Positions 17,667-27,139 of a stretch of 64,000 bases of DNA are shown one piece after another (positions within the stretch are counted from its first letter, which is position 1; every line of letters starts with the position of its first letter). The notes beneath the pieces were generated by a model. That model saw nothing but the letters and a program-made list of their open reading frames with translations. It was not told the origin of the DNA and searched no databases. The translations under genes were made by a program, and so were the position numbers. Source of the DNA: Ammoniphilus resinae (GTDB lineage: Bacteria; Bacillota; Bacilli; Aneurinibacillales; RAOX-1); NCBI RefSeq assembly GCF_017873965.1, contig NZ_JAGGKT010000004.1:219713-283712 (forward strand), in the 5' to 3' direction.

Positions 17667-18197
17667 CTATATTTTTTCAAAACGGGAAACAAAGAGAGTG
17701 TCTTCCTTGACCTGAACGACAACTACACGGGTCCCCGAGTTAATTTCTTCGCGGTCAAAGCTGGCAGCAATCTGATTGGTATTGGACAACCCGACTTTTA
17801 TCACCACTTCCCCATAGCCCTCCCGGGGAATCGGAATTGTCACTTCACCAATTTTTCCTGATAGTTCTTGAATAGAATAACTTGTCGAATTTTCCGCATT
17901 CTGCATGGGCTTTACGTAGAAAAAATAAACAAGAATGGATAGAAAAATGGCAATAAGAAAGGACAATAGAAGGATGATCCAAAATGAGAAAAAGGTGTAC
18001 TCAGTCAGCAATATCCCTATGCCGCCAAACGCAGTGATCCCGCCTATGATGACCATCGGATGGAAAAAATCAGGTCCTTCGAGCGAAAGAAAATCGAGCA
18101 TTCCATCAAGAAATTGACCAATAAAATCGCCGAAAACAACGGATACTATAGCAAACAAAACACCAACAATCAGGCATCCCCAATAAATTTCAAGCAT
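17667..18197 (-). CDS. yuaF: NfeD-family protein (YuaF-like)
   Basis: A 176-residue membrane protein with three or four hydrophobic segments in the first 105 residues and a C-terminal OB-fold NfeD domain (IGEVTIPIPREGYGEVVIK ... GTRVVVVQVKEDTLFVSRF). NfeD proteins are encoded beside flotillins and help their assembly. It lacks the ClpP-like protease part of long NfeD proteins. It is the first gene of the operon, 85 bases from floT. Confidence 0.9.
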   Translation of the reverse strand: MLEIYWGCLIVGVLFAIVSVVFGDFIGQFLDGMLDFLSLEGPDFFHPMVIIGGITAFGGIGILLTEYTFFSFWIILLLSFLIAIFLSILVYFFYVKPMQNAENSTSYSIQELSGKIGEVTIPIPREGYGEVVIKVGLSNTNQIAASFDREEINSGTRVVVVQVKEDTLFVSRFEKI

Positions 18198-18367
18198 CCA
18201 ACTCCTCCCCCAAAAGAAACTCCTTACATTTTGTTTATACGGAAAAACTGGGTAAAAGTTTCAAAATTGCTACTTTTTATATGAACCCCGATTTGTCGAC
18301 TAATTCGGGTGAATTGTTAAATATATCAAAGATGCAGCAACTCGTCACATCTGTTGCCACAACACAG

Positions 18368-19060
18368 CTAATTCATTGATTTTGCAACCATAATAATTTC
18401 CTCCTTTGTTAGATGCCCCGATATGCTAATAAAATAATTTTGGGTTATCCATGTGAGTGTGCTGTACCCGTGTTCAGGAAAATACGCCAGGGTTGCCTGA
18501 TGTCCTCCGATGCTCAATTCCTCAATATGTTTAGTGCCATAGGTAGCTCCGGCACCAAACTGATCACCTATTGTCATCTGATGAATCTGAAAGAATTTAT
18601 CTTGACCATCCATGTAGTTCAACGTAATATCTTTGCTCTTTTCCTCAATCTCATTTTTCATAGCTGTTACGTTTTCTAACTTATATCGATGTGGAATTTC
18701 CTTCGGTAACATGATTGGGAATGGAGTAGTTTTCTGTGCATCCTCCAAAGTCATATCTGTCGGTACAGCCTCCGATCCTGGCACGATGCTAAACTCCTCA
18801 GAAGGGGGGGCTGTTTCACTGTTGGAAGGTGTATCTGCTACCTTAATAAACATGGGGGAAGTATCTCCCTGTAACGAATGGAACATTTGGATAAGCCTCT
18901 GAAAAGCCTCTCCATTTCCAGGATTCCAATGATTTTTTTGACCCAATTGTTGTTGTACTTTTTCCCATGCTTCCGAAGAAGACAAACGGGGTGAAGGACT
19001 ATTTGCCAATTCCTCGATAACGATATCTTGAATCAAGTAATCAAAATGATTATTGTTCAT
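18368..19060 (-). CDS. DUF4367 protein, sigma-factor partner without a membrane span
   Basis: A 230-residue protein whose ATG overlaps the sigma gene stop by four bases. The first 75 residues are a soluble helical part like the cytoplasmic domain of anti-sigma factors. The last 120 residues are DUF4367 (IMLPKEIPHRYKLENV ... GYSTLTWITQNYFISISGHLTKEEII). I see no transmembrane segment and no signal peptide, unlike the DUF4367 protein at 12.2 kb. It may be a cytoplasmic regulator, or the anchor may have been lost. The linker around residues 78-105 is rich in Pro, Ser and Glu. Confidence 0.75.
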   Translation of the reverse strand: MNNNHFDYLIQDIVIEELANSPSPRLSSSEAWEKVQQQLGQKNHWNPGNGEAFQRLIQMFHSLQGDTSPMFIKVADTPSNSETAPPSEEFSIVPGSEAVPTDMTLEDAQKTTPFPIMLPKEIPHRYKLENVTAMKNEIEEKSKDITLNYMDGQDKFFQIHQMTIGDQFGAGATYGTKHIEELSIGGHQATLAYFPEHGYSTLTWITQNYFISISGHLTKEEIIMVAKSMN

Positions 19061-19629
19061 CGCACTATGTCACCATCCTGTATCGCTGGATGTTGTTTTA
19101 AGGAAGATTTTAATTTGAGCTTTGCACGGTGAAGACGGGCTTTAACTGTTCCCACCGTTATTTCTAATGCCGAAGCCATCTCTTCATACGTCATCTCATA
19201 TTCGTACCTCAGAATGATCACTTGTTTGAATTCAGGTTTTAATATCATAATCTCTCCACGAAGCAACTCCCTAATAAACCGGTTCTCCACCTTGCGCTCG
19301 ACAGAGGAGATTGTTTGGTTTTTTACTTGATTATCAATGTAGACGTCTTCTGTGGTAAAATCGTTCCATCTTTTTTCTTTTCTTAAAAAATCAATGGCTG
19401 TTCTGGTTGCAATCGTGCCTAGCCAGGCCGCCATCTTATTCCCGTCTTCGAGATGATACAGATTTTTAAATGCTTTGATAAAGGTTTCCTGCACCACATC
19501 CTGCGCTAAATCCTGATCATGGGTTATGAAATAAGCGATCCTATAGATCCGTTGATAGAACATCTCAAATAAAATCCTTTGGAATTGCTCATCCTTTTCA
19601 CTTTGCTTTCCTAAAAAGCCTTTGAGCAA
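19057..19629 (-). CDS. ECF-family RNA polymerase sigma factor
   Basis: A 190-residue sigma-70 factor of the ECF class. Region 2 is seen as HDQDLAQDVVQETFIKAF and region 4 as MTYEEMASALEITVGTVKARLHRAKLKLKS. The start is a TTG with GGGGGTG upstream. It is translationally coupled to the DUF4367 gene and lies upstream of the nfeD-floT-pspA operon on the same strand. In B. subtilis the flotillin operon is under ECF control, so it could be the regulator of this stress set; no promoter match was checked. Confidence 0.88.
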   Translation of the reverse strand: MLKGFLGKQSEKDEQFQRILFEMFYQRIYRIAYFITHDQDLAQDVVQETFIKAFKNLYHLEDGNKMAAWLGTIATRTAIDFLRKEKRWNDFTTEDVYIDNQVKNQTISSVERKVENRFIRELLRGEIMILKPEFKQVIILRYEYEMTYEEMASALEITVGTVKARLHRAKLKLKSSLKQHPAIQDGDIVR

Positions 19630-19707
19630 TATTCAACACCCCCTCTTTAAAAACCAGACCTCTAACTATTGTGTCATCGGTCTTTCTTTGTGTCCACTTG
19701 ATCACTA

Positions 19708-19731
19708 AAAAAAGCCCAAATTAGGGCTTTT
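19708..19731 (-). terminator. Intrinsic terminator
   Basis: AAAAAAGCCC-AAATTA-GGGCTTTTT at 19707-19731, symmetrical. On the minus strand it ends the 19766-20440 gene. Confidence 0.75.
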
Positions 19732-19765
19732 TGACTAATCGTTTATTAAAGATTATTTTAGGGAG

Positions 19766-20440
19766 TTACAAGAATCTTTGCCTTTCACCATCTGTAATAA
19801 TGACATTAAACCCTCTCGAGCTTCCACCCGCAGGGTATTTAGGTAAAGAAGTAACATCGATATTAGCAGTAATTTTAAAAGTCTTGGATTGCCTTCCTTT
19901 TAGTGTTAAAAAATAGGGACCCGCTTCGTTCATGAGGCTTTGTAAAGGTATATCATCTTTAAAATGAATATCATCTATAAATACAAGTGAAAATTGAACA
20001 TCCTTAGAACTTTTGTTTTCTAAGTAAACGGAACAATCCCCATATAAGAGGTTGGTCTCTTCATTTAACTCAAAGCGACATTCACTTGCATCCCGTTCAT
20101 ATGATATGGCATAAATACCGGATGCAAAGGTTTGTTGGTAACTATTGATGATGAGTGAGGGACCGAAAATAGCGGTCAAAAAAGCTAAAAAGATAACTCG
20201 ACCGTTATACTTTGCAAGCGAATGGTTGAACAAAAATAAACTGGCTAGTAATAGAGCAATGGAAGTCACACCTACATAATGAAGTCCTGTTTTTGTTTCC
20301 ATATTTTGATGAGTTGGTATTCCTATTTTGGTTAAAAGTTTTTCTCCTAATGGTTGAACGTCTGGAAATTGAAAGTTTAATAGCATGGATAGAAGTAAAA
20401 AGGGAACACCTAGTATAAAAAAGCCCCTCTTTTTAATCAT
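19766..20440 (-). CDS. Four-span membrane protein with outer beta domain, unknown
   Basis: About 224 residues. The start is taken at 20440 (MIKKRGFF) with AGGTGGG upstream. Four hydrophobic helices (about 8-25, 55-75, 80-98) are followed by an extracytoplasmic domain with two cysteines (ECRF and GDCSVY) likely to pair, and a late GGSSRGFNVIITDGE strand. The outer domain looks like a beta-sandwich. I do not recognise the family. Confidence 0.6.
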   Translation of the reverse strand: MIKKRGFFILGVPFLLLSMLLNFQFPDVQPLGEKLLTKIGIPTHQNMETKTGLHYVGVTSIALLLASLFLFNHSLAKYNGRVIFLAFLTAIFGPSLIINSYQQTFASGIYAISYERDASECRFELNEETNLLYGDCSVYLENKSSKDVQFSLVFIDDIHFKDDIPLQSLMNEAGPYFLTLKGRQSKTFKITANIDVTSLPKYPAGGSSRGFNVIITDGERQRFL

Positions 20441-20527
20441 TAAATTAATTCCCACCTAACAATTCTAAAAACTCTTCCATCCCATCTATAACACTAATAC
20501 CCCAAATCATCAAGTTTTCCGCAGAAA

Positions 20528-20554
20528 AAGGGACTGAAGTCTCAACAGTCCCTT
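20528..20554 (-). terminator. Intrinsic terminator after a decayed gene
   Basis: Minus strand AAGGGACTG...CAGTCCCTT followed by TTTC, downstream of the remnant at 20680. Confidence 0.6.
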
Positions 20555-20679
20555 ATCCTTTACATGGAGCAACCAACCATTGTTAGCGCCGTAAATACTA
20601 TTTTTTTGGCAGTTTTTTAATGAGTTGGAATTTACTCATTCAATTTTAACAAGATGTACTTCACCTTAAGATCTACCCC

Positions 20680-20905
20680 TTATTCGACTTCCGATTCTAC
20701 AGGAAAGATGCTTGGGGATACAGTACCTGCAAGGGTGGTCGTAATTTTGTTATCGGATACCTTATACAAACCGCTCCGAAGTCAACTTTTTCATTCCAAA
20801 CTCCTGATTCAGATTCATCATCATAGGTCTTTTTCATGTTTGCCCCATCTGATTCTATAAAGACATAATACTTTCCATCCTTTTTCGTAATGGCTGTTTT
20901 CTAAA
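20680..20905 (-). pseudogene. 3' remnant of a lipoprotein-type gene
   Basis: Two overlapping frames give KTAITKKDGKYYVFIES...SGVWNEKVD and then, after a frameshift, SGLYKVSDNKITTTLAGTV...SEVE and a TAA at 20680. No start codon or signal sequence remains upstream. Looks like the C-terminal part of a secreted Bacillus protein. The rest of the 20441-21059 gap holds the terminator at 20528 and nothing else I can recognise. Confidence 0.45.
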
Positions 20906-21059
20906 AGATTGTTGCTTTTTGCAATTTATTCGGTACCATTTAGTTTTATGATAGAATCGGACTATGAATGACTAAATAGAATACTTTAAAAGGATTGTCC
21001 GATAAAATCTTATGCTATTTGAAAAAGAACAAATCGCTTAGCCGAAAGGAGGTAATTTT

Positions 21060-21341
21060 GTGGAATTTAATTTCGTTGAGGTATTGACAATGTTTATTAG
21101 TGTTTATTTACTTATTGTTGTCAGCAAACTTGATAGTCGTGTTAAAAGTTTGAAATATACTTTAACCCAATTTACCAAAGAAAATAATATACCTGAAAAC
21201 CACCCAATAAACGATGAATTGCGAAAGTTAATTAATGAGGGAAATGATGTCAAAGCAGTCAAAAAAGTCAGGGAAACCTTTGGACTTCCATTGTTAGAAG
21301 CCAAGCAATATGTTGATGCATTAAAACTTGAAACTAAATAA
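21060..21341 (+). CDS. Membrane-anchored protein with L7/L12 C-terminal-like domain
   Basis: A 93-residue protein. It has one N-terminal transmembrane helix (EVLTMFISVYLLIVVS) and a short coiled linker. The C-terminal region (about 55-92) has the pattern of the ribosomal protein L7/L12 C-domain (NDVKAVKKVRETFGLPLLEAKQYVDAL). Such anchored L7/L12-like proteins are common in Bacillus and their role is unclear. The GTG start has an excellent AAAGGAGGT six bases upstream. Confidence 0.7.
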   Translation: MEFNFVEVLTMFISVYLLIVVSKLDSRVKSLKYTLTQFTKENNIPENHPINDELRKLINEGNDVKAVKKVRETFGLPLLEAKQYVDALKLETK

Positions 21342-21358
21342 ATGTATCATTTTTCCTT

Positions 21359-21517
21359 TTATGGGTTACTAAGCGAACTCCTAAATAAGTTCGTTTTTTT
21401 GTGGACAAAACTAGAAAACAAGCATTTGCTCGACTCGCTTTTCCCTAAATCAAGCCAGCGGAACCAGTAGCGATAACTGTCCAGATACTTCGTTGAAACT
21501 TCTTGAAAACTTGGATG
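21359..21517 (-). mobile_element. IS1595-family transposase C-terminal remnant
   Basis: The minus-strand reading gives FQEVSTKYLDSYRYWFRWLD, the C-terminal signature of ISXO2/IS1595 transposases, with the 5' part missing. Confidence 0.6.
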
Positions 21518-21643
21518 GAGCGTTTTCAAGGTGTGGCAACTAAATACTTGGACAACTACCTTTATTGGTTTTGATGGCTTGATATTGGTGAAAATCTGAC
21601 ATTTTACAAACGTGTGGAACAAATGCTTCTTTCACTTTACTAA
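21515..21643 (+). mobile_element. Second IS1595-family transposase remnant, inverted
   Basis: The plus-strand reading gives FQGVATKYLDNYLYWF, an in-frame stop, then WLDIGENLTFYKRVEQMLLSLY and TAA at 21641. It is the same protein end as the neighbour at 21359-21517 but on the other strand, so the two are head to head with both 5' parts lost. The gap 21644-22077 has no convincing gene. Confidence 0.65.
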
Positions 21644-22077
21644 AAGTCGTATTATACTACCATTGAAATGCTAAGAAGTACATAAAAAAGCCTCAATAAG
21701 AGGGCAATTAGTGTATTTTCTATGTTGGCGAACCAGTTGAAATAAAATACATTAAGGTTAATTTCACAGGTATTGCTAAAATAGATAAATGAACATCTCC
21801 TTTCTGAAATCTCAAATCTATTATTATACAGTGATTACACTACTTACTTCCTAATAAAATAAATATTTGATAAATCATAATGGCCATCCTCATATCTAAT
21901 TTTTCCAATCTCACAATCCATGCTTGATTTACTCTTCTTAATGCCTCGAGTTTCTTAAGGTTATTCCGTTTGATAAATCCCTTTAGATCCTTTACAGATT
22001 GAGGATTAAAAATAAAAGGTACACTTGCCATCAAAAAACAATACTAACGTGGGCAGTTATGGAGGCTGGTACCTATT

Positions 22078-22794
22078 TTATTTTTTGTGGGAGAGCAGCT
22101 CTGAAACGCTTACGAATTCAAATCCTCGTTTCTTCAGCACCGGCAGGAAGATGCCTAAGGCTTGAATGGTTTGATGCCGGTCCCCACCGCCATCGTGCAA
22201 GAGTATGATATCGCCGTTTCTTGCATTGCGAATAACATGATTAGCCATCACCATTGCCCCTGGCATAGACCAATCCTTTAATTCTTGATGATAAGACCAA
22301 AGAACGACTTTGTATCCTTGCTTTCTTGCTTCCTGTAAAAGGGCATTATCTAAATATCCTCCCGGTGGCCTAAATAACTTAGGGTGATTCGGCTGGTAAC
22401 GTTGAATGATTTGATCAGCGTGTGTAATCTCGTCACGAAACTTCTGAAAACCAACTTTATTTTCATAAGAATGCGTCATCGAATGATTCCCTAATTCATG
22501 GCCTGATTCCACTACTTGTTCAACGATTTCTGGATAACGCTCCATTCGATTTCCAATTTGGAAAAAGGTGGCATGTGCACCAAAATGCTCTAAAATAGTA
22601 AGAACTTGAGGAGTATAAATTGGGCTTGGCCCATCGTCGAATGTTAATGCAATTAATTTTTTCTGGGTAGGAACATCCCAAATAACCTGCCCGGTTGGTT
22701 CAATTTCCTTTCTCTTTATCATCTTTGCAGAAGTATTTGTTTGAACAATAAAGCAGATACAGACTAACAAAGCAATAAACCGGAACCATTTCAT
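22078..22794 (-). CDS. Polysaccharide deacetylase (NodB homology)
   Basis: A 238-residue exported or membrane-anchored carbohydrate deacetylase of CE4 type. All main motifs are present: TFDDGPSP (metal and base Asp), HSMTH (metal His pair), RPPGGY, and LHDGGGDR near the C-terminus. An N-terminal hydrophobic segment of about 20 residues gives export. It probably removes N-acetyl groups from peptidoglycan or a related polymer. It stands as a single gene with gaps on both sides. Confidence 0.92.
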   Translation of the reverse strand: MKWFRFIALLVCICFIVQTNTSAKMIKRKEIEPTGQVIWDVPTQKKLIALTFDDGPSPIYTPQVLTILEHFGAHATFFQIGNRMERYPEIVEQVVESGHELGNHSMTHSYENKVGFQKFRDEITHADQIIQRYQPNHPKLFRPPGGYLDNALLQEARKQGYKVVLWSYHQELKDWSMPGAMVMANHVIRNARNGDIILLHDGGGDRHQTIQALGIFLPVLKKRGFEFVSVSELLSHKK

Positions 22795-23051
22795 TACAAC
22801 AAAAGCCCCTTTAAAACTTTTATTGTCAAAATGTATACGTTTATTATATTTACCATTTACTGCATTACTATGTCAGAAATTGTGTTGTAACGTCCATATT
22901 CAAGAAAAGATCTCCAATTGGATTCGTGAACTTCAGAGTCGAGCATTTGCCTCCGTATTCCTTTAGATTTCGCCTAACGGAGGACACCTTGACTTTGGCT
23001 AACGGTAGGCTTTCTCAGTCCCCCGTTCGGCCATTTCACACACAAAAAAAA

Positions 23052-23069
23052 GAGCCAAATGAATGGCCC
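23052..23069 (-). terminator. Intrinsic terminator after 77-aa membrane protein
   Basis: Minus strand GGGGCC...GGCTC then eight T. The stretch 22795-23164 also holds a CCTCCGT/ACGGAGG imperfect stem near 22950-22985 with no assigned role. Confidence 0.6.
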
Positions 23070-23164
23070 CATTAACTATTAACACCTGTTAATTAAACAA
23101 AGAACGATATACAATTATTATTTGTAAGAAAACCCCAATAAAAATTTTCAGCATAAAATAGGTT

Positions 23165-23398
23165 TCATTTGTTATCTTCATTCTTTATTTTGCTAATCAT
23201 CCAACCCACAAACATACCTATAAAAGCTCCAGATACACCAAATCGAATTATAGAAACGATATAATCGTAAACAGGAACATACTCCGTTGTATAACCACCA
23301 TCAAAAGGAGTAATTACTTTGTAATCCACAAATAAAAATGCTAAAGCTAAGCAAACTAAAAATCCATAAAAGGACCCTTTTTGAATACATTTTTCCAT
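23165..23398 (-). CDS. Small two-span membrane protein
   Basis: A 77-residue protein with two transmembrane helices (about 9-27 and 48-69) and a short outer loop containing DGGYTTEYVPVYD. Basic C-terminus inside. No family known to me. It has its own terminator and seems to be transcribed alone. Confidence 0.6.
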   Translation of the reverse strand: MEKCIQKGSFYGFLVCLALAFLFVDYKVITPFDGGYTTEYVPVYDYIVSIIRFGVSGAFIGMFVGWMISKIKNEDNK

Positions 23399-23553
23399 TA
23401 AATCACCTTTTAAACCATTATAGTAAATCTCTTCTAATAATATTTTCTTCTTATACTAACCTTTCGTTCAATAAGATAGGCTGCCAGTAAGGGTAGCTTA
23501 TTTTTGATCGTAATTTTACTCTCGATCCCTCGTCGAATAATACGATTTCAACT

Positions 23554-25074
23554 CTACTTTCTCCAAATATGTTCACCCGTGACAGCATCAATATACCGCA
23601 AAGTCCGATCACCCTCGGGATCATTAGCAGAAAGGGTAGTCGGAACATACAGCAACCGATACAATGGTACCTCCTGATCATTGTCCAAGAACCATTTAAG
23701 ACGAAGTTGCAGATTTTCGATATAGCGATCAAATGCAACTTCCGGTGTGATATTCGGAAGGAAACTTCGATCTGACAATTCTTGAATCATTTCATAAGAA
23801 ACGCCAATATATGTGCAGACGTCCCCTGTTGAAGTATTGATACTGATTGTGATCCGTTCATGATTCACAGGGATTCCATCAATATAGACTGGCAAATAGA
23901 AAAATTCACGTTCACGCGGTTCCCCATCTAATTTCTCATTATCGATTTCAAGTTGAAGATAACGGGCGTAGTCTGGAAATACGATGCCGAGGAAATGTTC
24001 CGCCTTTTGCCAACACTGCTCCCGGCTCAGCGATGGTATCCCAACCTTATTCCAACCCATCCGGTGAAACCCGACAAGACGTCCAGTTTTCTTTTCTAGT
24101 TGTACCATGATCGCCGATTCCCTAAAAATACGGAGTTTGTCTCCCCACTTCCTCTCCATATATGCATCTGCGGTCAATGCTTCGGTTTCCGGATTCTTTT
24201 CCTCCCGTTCCCTAAGCTGATACAAAGATTTTATTCTCTCACCATCATCCTCCGACTTCTCGAGCACATAACGCTCAATGTCGATGTCGAGTAGCTGCTC
24301 CAAAGACAGCGCTTTATCATAACTAGGTTTCGGCATAGACTCAATCGGCGGCAAGGGATGGCTTGGTGGCATGACGTAATGTTCCGGCCCAAATATATCT
24401 ACCCCAGTAACGGCATCAAGAAATGGACGATCTGGAATCGGCTCGTAAACTAGCCGATATTCATGTTCGGTTCCTTTCATCTCATACAAAGTAGGATGTA
24501 AGGAAACAATTGCTAATTTCATCCGTAAATTATTTTGTATATACCATGTCACGGTCTTTTCGTCTACGATGGCGTCTGGCCATTCAGGTTTTTGAGTTTT
24601 TTGATTTCCACGCCCTTTCAGCCGGAACCTGACAACGTTTAATTCCCTATCCAATATTAAGTCACAGCCAGTATGGGGAAGTGGTAGTCCACCGACTTCC
24701 TGACGAAATATAAATTCCGTTCCATCAGGCCTCTTTTTTACAATGACAGACGTAAACTCAGCAGAATTGGGGGCATGCTTCGCAACGAAAGCATCAGCAA
24801 TATTTTTTGCTTCCTCATCTCCGTTTAATTCTTTAGGTTTCTGCTTGGACTCATCCTTATATTCAAGATCTATCTCCAACCTCGTAAGTAGTCCGGTCGT
24901 CAAATCTAGTGCTATCTCTATTTTGTTGTCACGGTTTTCGGGATCCTCCCATATGAAGCACCGTTCTTGCTCATTGCCCTTCGGAATACTGTCTTCCATC
25001 TCTAGCAAGTAATGCTTGGGTATCGGAAAAATGGTTTTTACAATGACCCGAAGCTGTTCATTATCGATAAACAC
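23554..25074 (-). CDS. YcdB/YcdC-repeat (DUF4901) protein
   Basis: About 506 residues. The start is GTG at 25074 with GGAGGG five bases upstream. Two regions have the YcdB/YcdC pattern: LPLPHTGCDLILDRELNVVRF with the following strand pair, and IDGIPVNHERITISINTSTGDV. Two further DAVTG boxes (FLDAVTGVDIFGPE and YIDAVTGEHIWRK) are PepSY-like repeats. No signal peptide is seen, unlike exported YcdB relatives, so it may be cytoplasmic. The function is unknown. Confidence 0.75.
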   Translation of the reverse strand: MFIDNEQLRVIVKTIFPIPKHYLLEMEDSIPKGNEQERCFIWEDPENRDNKIEIALDLTTGLLTRLEIDLEYKDESKQKPKELNGDEEAKNIADAFVAKHAPNSAEFTSVIVKKRPDGTEFIFRQEVGGLPLPHTGCDLILDRELNVVRFRLKGRGNQKTQKPEWPDAIVDEKTVTWYIQNNLRMKLAIVSLHPTLYEMKGTEHEYRLVYEPIPDRPFLDAVTGVDIFGPEHYVMPPSHPLPPIESMPKPSYDKALSLEQLLDIDIERYVLEKSEDDGERIKSLYQLREREEKNPETEALTADAYMERKWGDKLRIFRESAIMVQLEKKTGRLVGFHRMGWNKVGIPSLSREQCWQKAEHFLGIVFPDYARYLQLEIDNEKLDGEPREREFFYLPVYIDGIPVNHERITISINTSTGDVCTYIGVSYEMIQELSDRSFLPNITPEVAFDRYIENLQLRLKWFLDNDQEVPLYRLLYVPTTLSANDPEGDRTLRYIDAVTGEHIWRK

Positions 25075-25352
25075 AATATCCCTCCATCTATTATTATAGT
25101 ATAAATACATTCACCCATAGCAATTGAACATTATGCTGTGCATTTAGCTTATCAATATCTACTGTACGTCTGCCATACATTCTATTTCTCACCCTTGACC
25201 TGGTACAGCTACCTCAACCATAGTACTTTCATTTCACATTTTGTTCAGTTTATAAAATCTACTGCTTGCTCTTATTTATTAAGATAATGAATAAGTTCTT
25301 TAAGATCAGTCAAATCCTCATCCCACGTTAGAATCCAAACCATATTCAAGTA

Positions 25353-26552
25353 TTACTCCGTAATCAACTTAATCTTATCTAATATGTTTTCTATTACAGA
25401 ATTTATATCCGCATAACCATAATAACGAACATATATAACAGCTTTTCCTTTCGAAGCAAATACTTCTTTAAAATCATCTTCGTCATGAACTATTAAGAGA
25501 TCAAGGTCTGAATGCTTTGATTCAACAAAATCATCATCGCTATATTCATACCTATATCTTTTTATTAAATCAGCAATGAGATTATCCGCCATAGCTGGTA
25601 TACTGAGCTGATAAACCCTTGTATAAATACTTGGGGAATATTCGCCACTCCCGTCCCCCCACATTTTACCGGGAACAACCCCGTTTTCATCTGATTCATA
25701 TTGGATGGGTGCCAACGGGCTCCAATTATACGTATACCGGTTATCCCAATCTACACCGTCTCTCATATATGAAGATTCCCCTCGAACCAAGGCAAGATTT
25801 TGCTCTATATCTGCTAACCTGACAATCGGTAAGTCAAGACTTGATTCTGGTAATGTTTTCGTTTCACCTTTTACAAGTTGTGCGAATGGAAGTATAGCAC
25901 TCGATCCAACAACGATTGTAAAAACTAAAGCGATCATAGAATTTAATTGATAGTGCCTTTTCCAAGGCGCATGATGATCGATCGGTTTTCCTGCTGTAAG
26001 ATCCTTCCGCAAAGCACGAATTGATATGGCCGCTTGTAGTGAGATATAGGCCAAATAGCCAATGAAAATGGTTATAATAGTTTGTTGAATAGCCATTCCT
26101 TCGACCAAAACAAAGGTAGGCGTTCCATCAAGAAACCAAATAGCGGACAACATACCGATCATTAAAATAATTGCAACAGCAACCATACCAGCATTAAAGA
26201 CCAATTTCTTGTCCAGTTCCTTTAATGTAAAAGATTGCTCAGCGGGGTCTGTATGTAGCTCTGGTACTTCCAGCTCAACAGGTGATGAAAACACATGAAA
26301 ACGTTGATAGCCTGTCACATAATCCCATCCACTATCCGCATACATCTCAATCTGTTCTGGTGTCATCTTCTTTTTTAGTGAAACATCTATTCTGTATCTC
26401 ATTTTTTGGGGTTTACCTTTAACAAAATGAGCAAAATACATCCCCATCTTTTTTAGATGGAGTCCCTTTGCCGCCATATCTTGAAACCAGCTTTCATGCT
26501 CACCGATTCGCCAATAATCACTAGGACGTAGTTTACGAACTTTCTTATTCAT
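25353..26552 (-). CDS. DUF2812 membrane protein
   Basis: A 399-residue protein. The N-terminal DUF2812 part has the usual motifs (LRPSDYWRIGEHESWFQDMAAKG ... ADSGWDYVTGYQRFHVF), followed by three transmembrane helices (about 125-150, 165-180, 205-225) and a soluble outer domain. Its start overlaps the padR stop by 8 bases. DUF2812 genes are regularly paired with PadR regulators; the membrane protein is probably the regulated partner. The 240 bases downstream hold only a 23-codon fragment. Confidence 0.85.
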   Translation of the reverse strand: MNKKVRKLRPSDYWRIGEHESWFQDMAAKGLHLKKMGMYFAHFVKGKPQKMRYRIDVSLKKKMTPEQIEMYADSGWDYVTGYQRFHVFSSPVELEVPELHTDPAEQSFTLKELDKKLVFNAGMVAVAIILMIGMLSAIWFLDGTPTFVLVEGMAIQQTIITIFIGYLAYISLQAAISIRALRKDLTAGKPIDHHAPWKRHYQLNSMIALVFTIVVGSSAILPFAQLVKGETKTLPESSLDLPIVRLADIEQNLALVRGESSYMRDGVDWDNRYTYNWSPLAPIQYESDENGVVPGKMWGDGSGEYSPSIYTRVYQLSIPAMADNLIADLIKRYRYEYSDDDFVESKHSDLDLLIVHDEDDFKEVFASKGKAVIYVRYYGYADINSVIENILDKIKLITE

Positions 26553-26865
26553 TTTTATCACCTACCTCTAAAATACTTCCGTCTTGGATCAATGATTTTA
26601 ATCGACTATACTCTGTACGCAGCGCTTGTTCTCCTTCTGATGTAATTTGATAGGTCTTTCTTCTACCATCATCTTCTGCCAATGAAATAAGGCCGTCTTT
26701 TTGCATTCGTGAGAGCACTCCGTAAAGTGTCCCCGGGCCCATTTTTAATCTGCCATTCGAAACTTCTGTAATTGCATGCATAAGCTGATACCCATGGCTA
26801 GGATGCATTAATGCTAGTAATACATAATACATTGCTTCAGTCATTGGTCCCCCATTATATGCCAT
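26545..26865 (-). CDS. PadR-family transcriptional regulator
   Basis: A 106-residue winged-helix regulator. The PadR pattern is clear: MYYVLLALMHPSHGYQLMHAI, then GPGTLYGVLSRMQKDGLI, then RRKTYQITSEGEQAL. It is expected to repress its own operon with the coupled DUF2812 gene. GAAGGA lies upstream of the ATG. A possible operator is the AT-rich palindromic stretch around 26900-26930, not defined further. Confidence 0.93.
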   Translation of the reverse strand: MAYNGGPMTEAMYYVLLALMHPSHGYQLMHAITEVSNGRLKMGPGTLYGVLSRMQKDGLISLAEDDGRRKTYQITSEGEQALRTEYSRLKSLIQDGSILEVGDKNE

Positions 26866-27046
26866 TTCTTAATTCCTTCTTTCGTTTTTCTGGTTATTAT
26901 GTATTGCGATATATCGTATAACATAACATTACTTCGCAAACTCTCTTTTGTAAATATAAAATATTGATTAGTTTTGTTCGCAGTAAATTACTGGTTAGAT
27001 CCAATATAAACGCGGGGTGAGCTAATACATTTCTTGGAAATTAAAA

Positions 27047-27088
27047 AGCCAGTTATTCTATGCTTATCTTAGCAAAGAATAACTGGCT
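27047..27088 (-). terminator. Bidirectional intrinsic terminator
   Basis: AGCCAGTTATTCT and AGAATAACTGGCT arms (13 bp) with A-rich and T-rich flanks. It ends the 27140-27759 operon. Confidence 0.8.
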
Positions 27089-27139
27089 TTTGATTTGTTA
27101 AACTATCGAATCCCAAAAGTGGAAAAATATTTCTCTCGT

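Noticed and set aside
21840..22034. 64-codon minus-strand frame upstream of the 21.5 kb IS remnants
   Set aside because: It has no ribosome site and its composition is not convincing. It may be a gene fragment, but nothing supports it.
22800..23045. Possible riboswitch or T-box with CCTCCGT/ACGGAGG stem
   Set aside because: The stem is imperfect, no known aptamer core could be recognised, and the flanking minus-strand genes do not place it as a leader.
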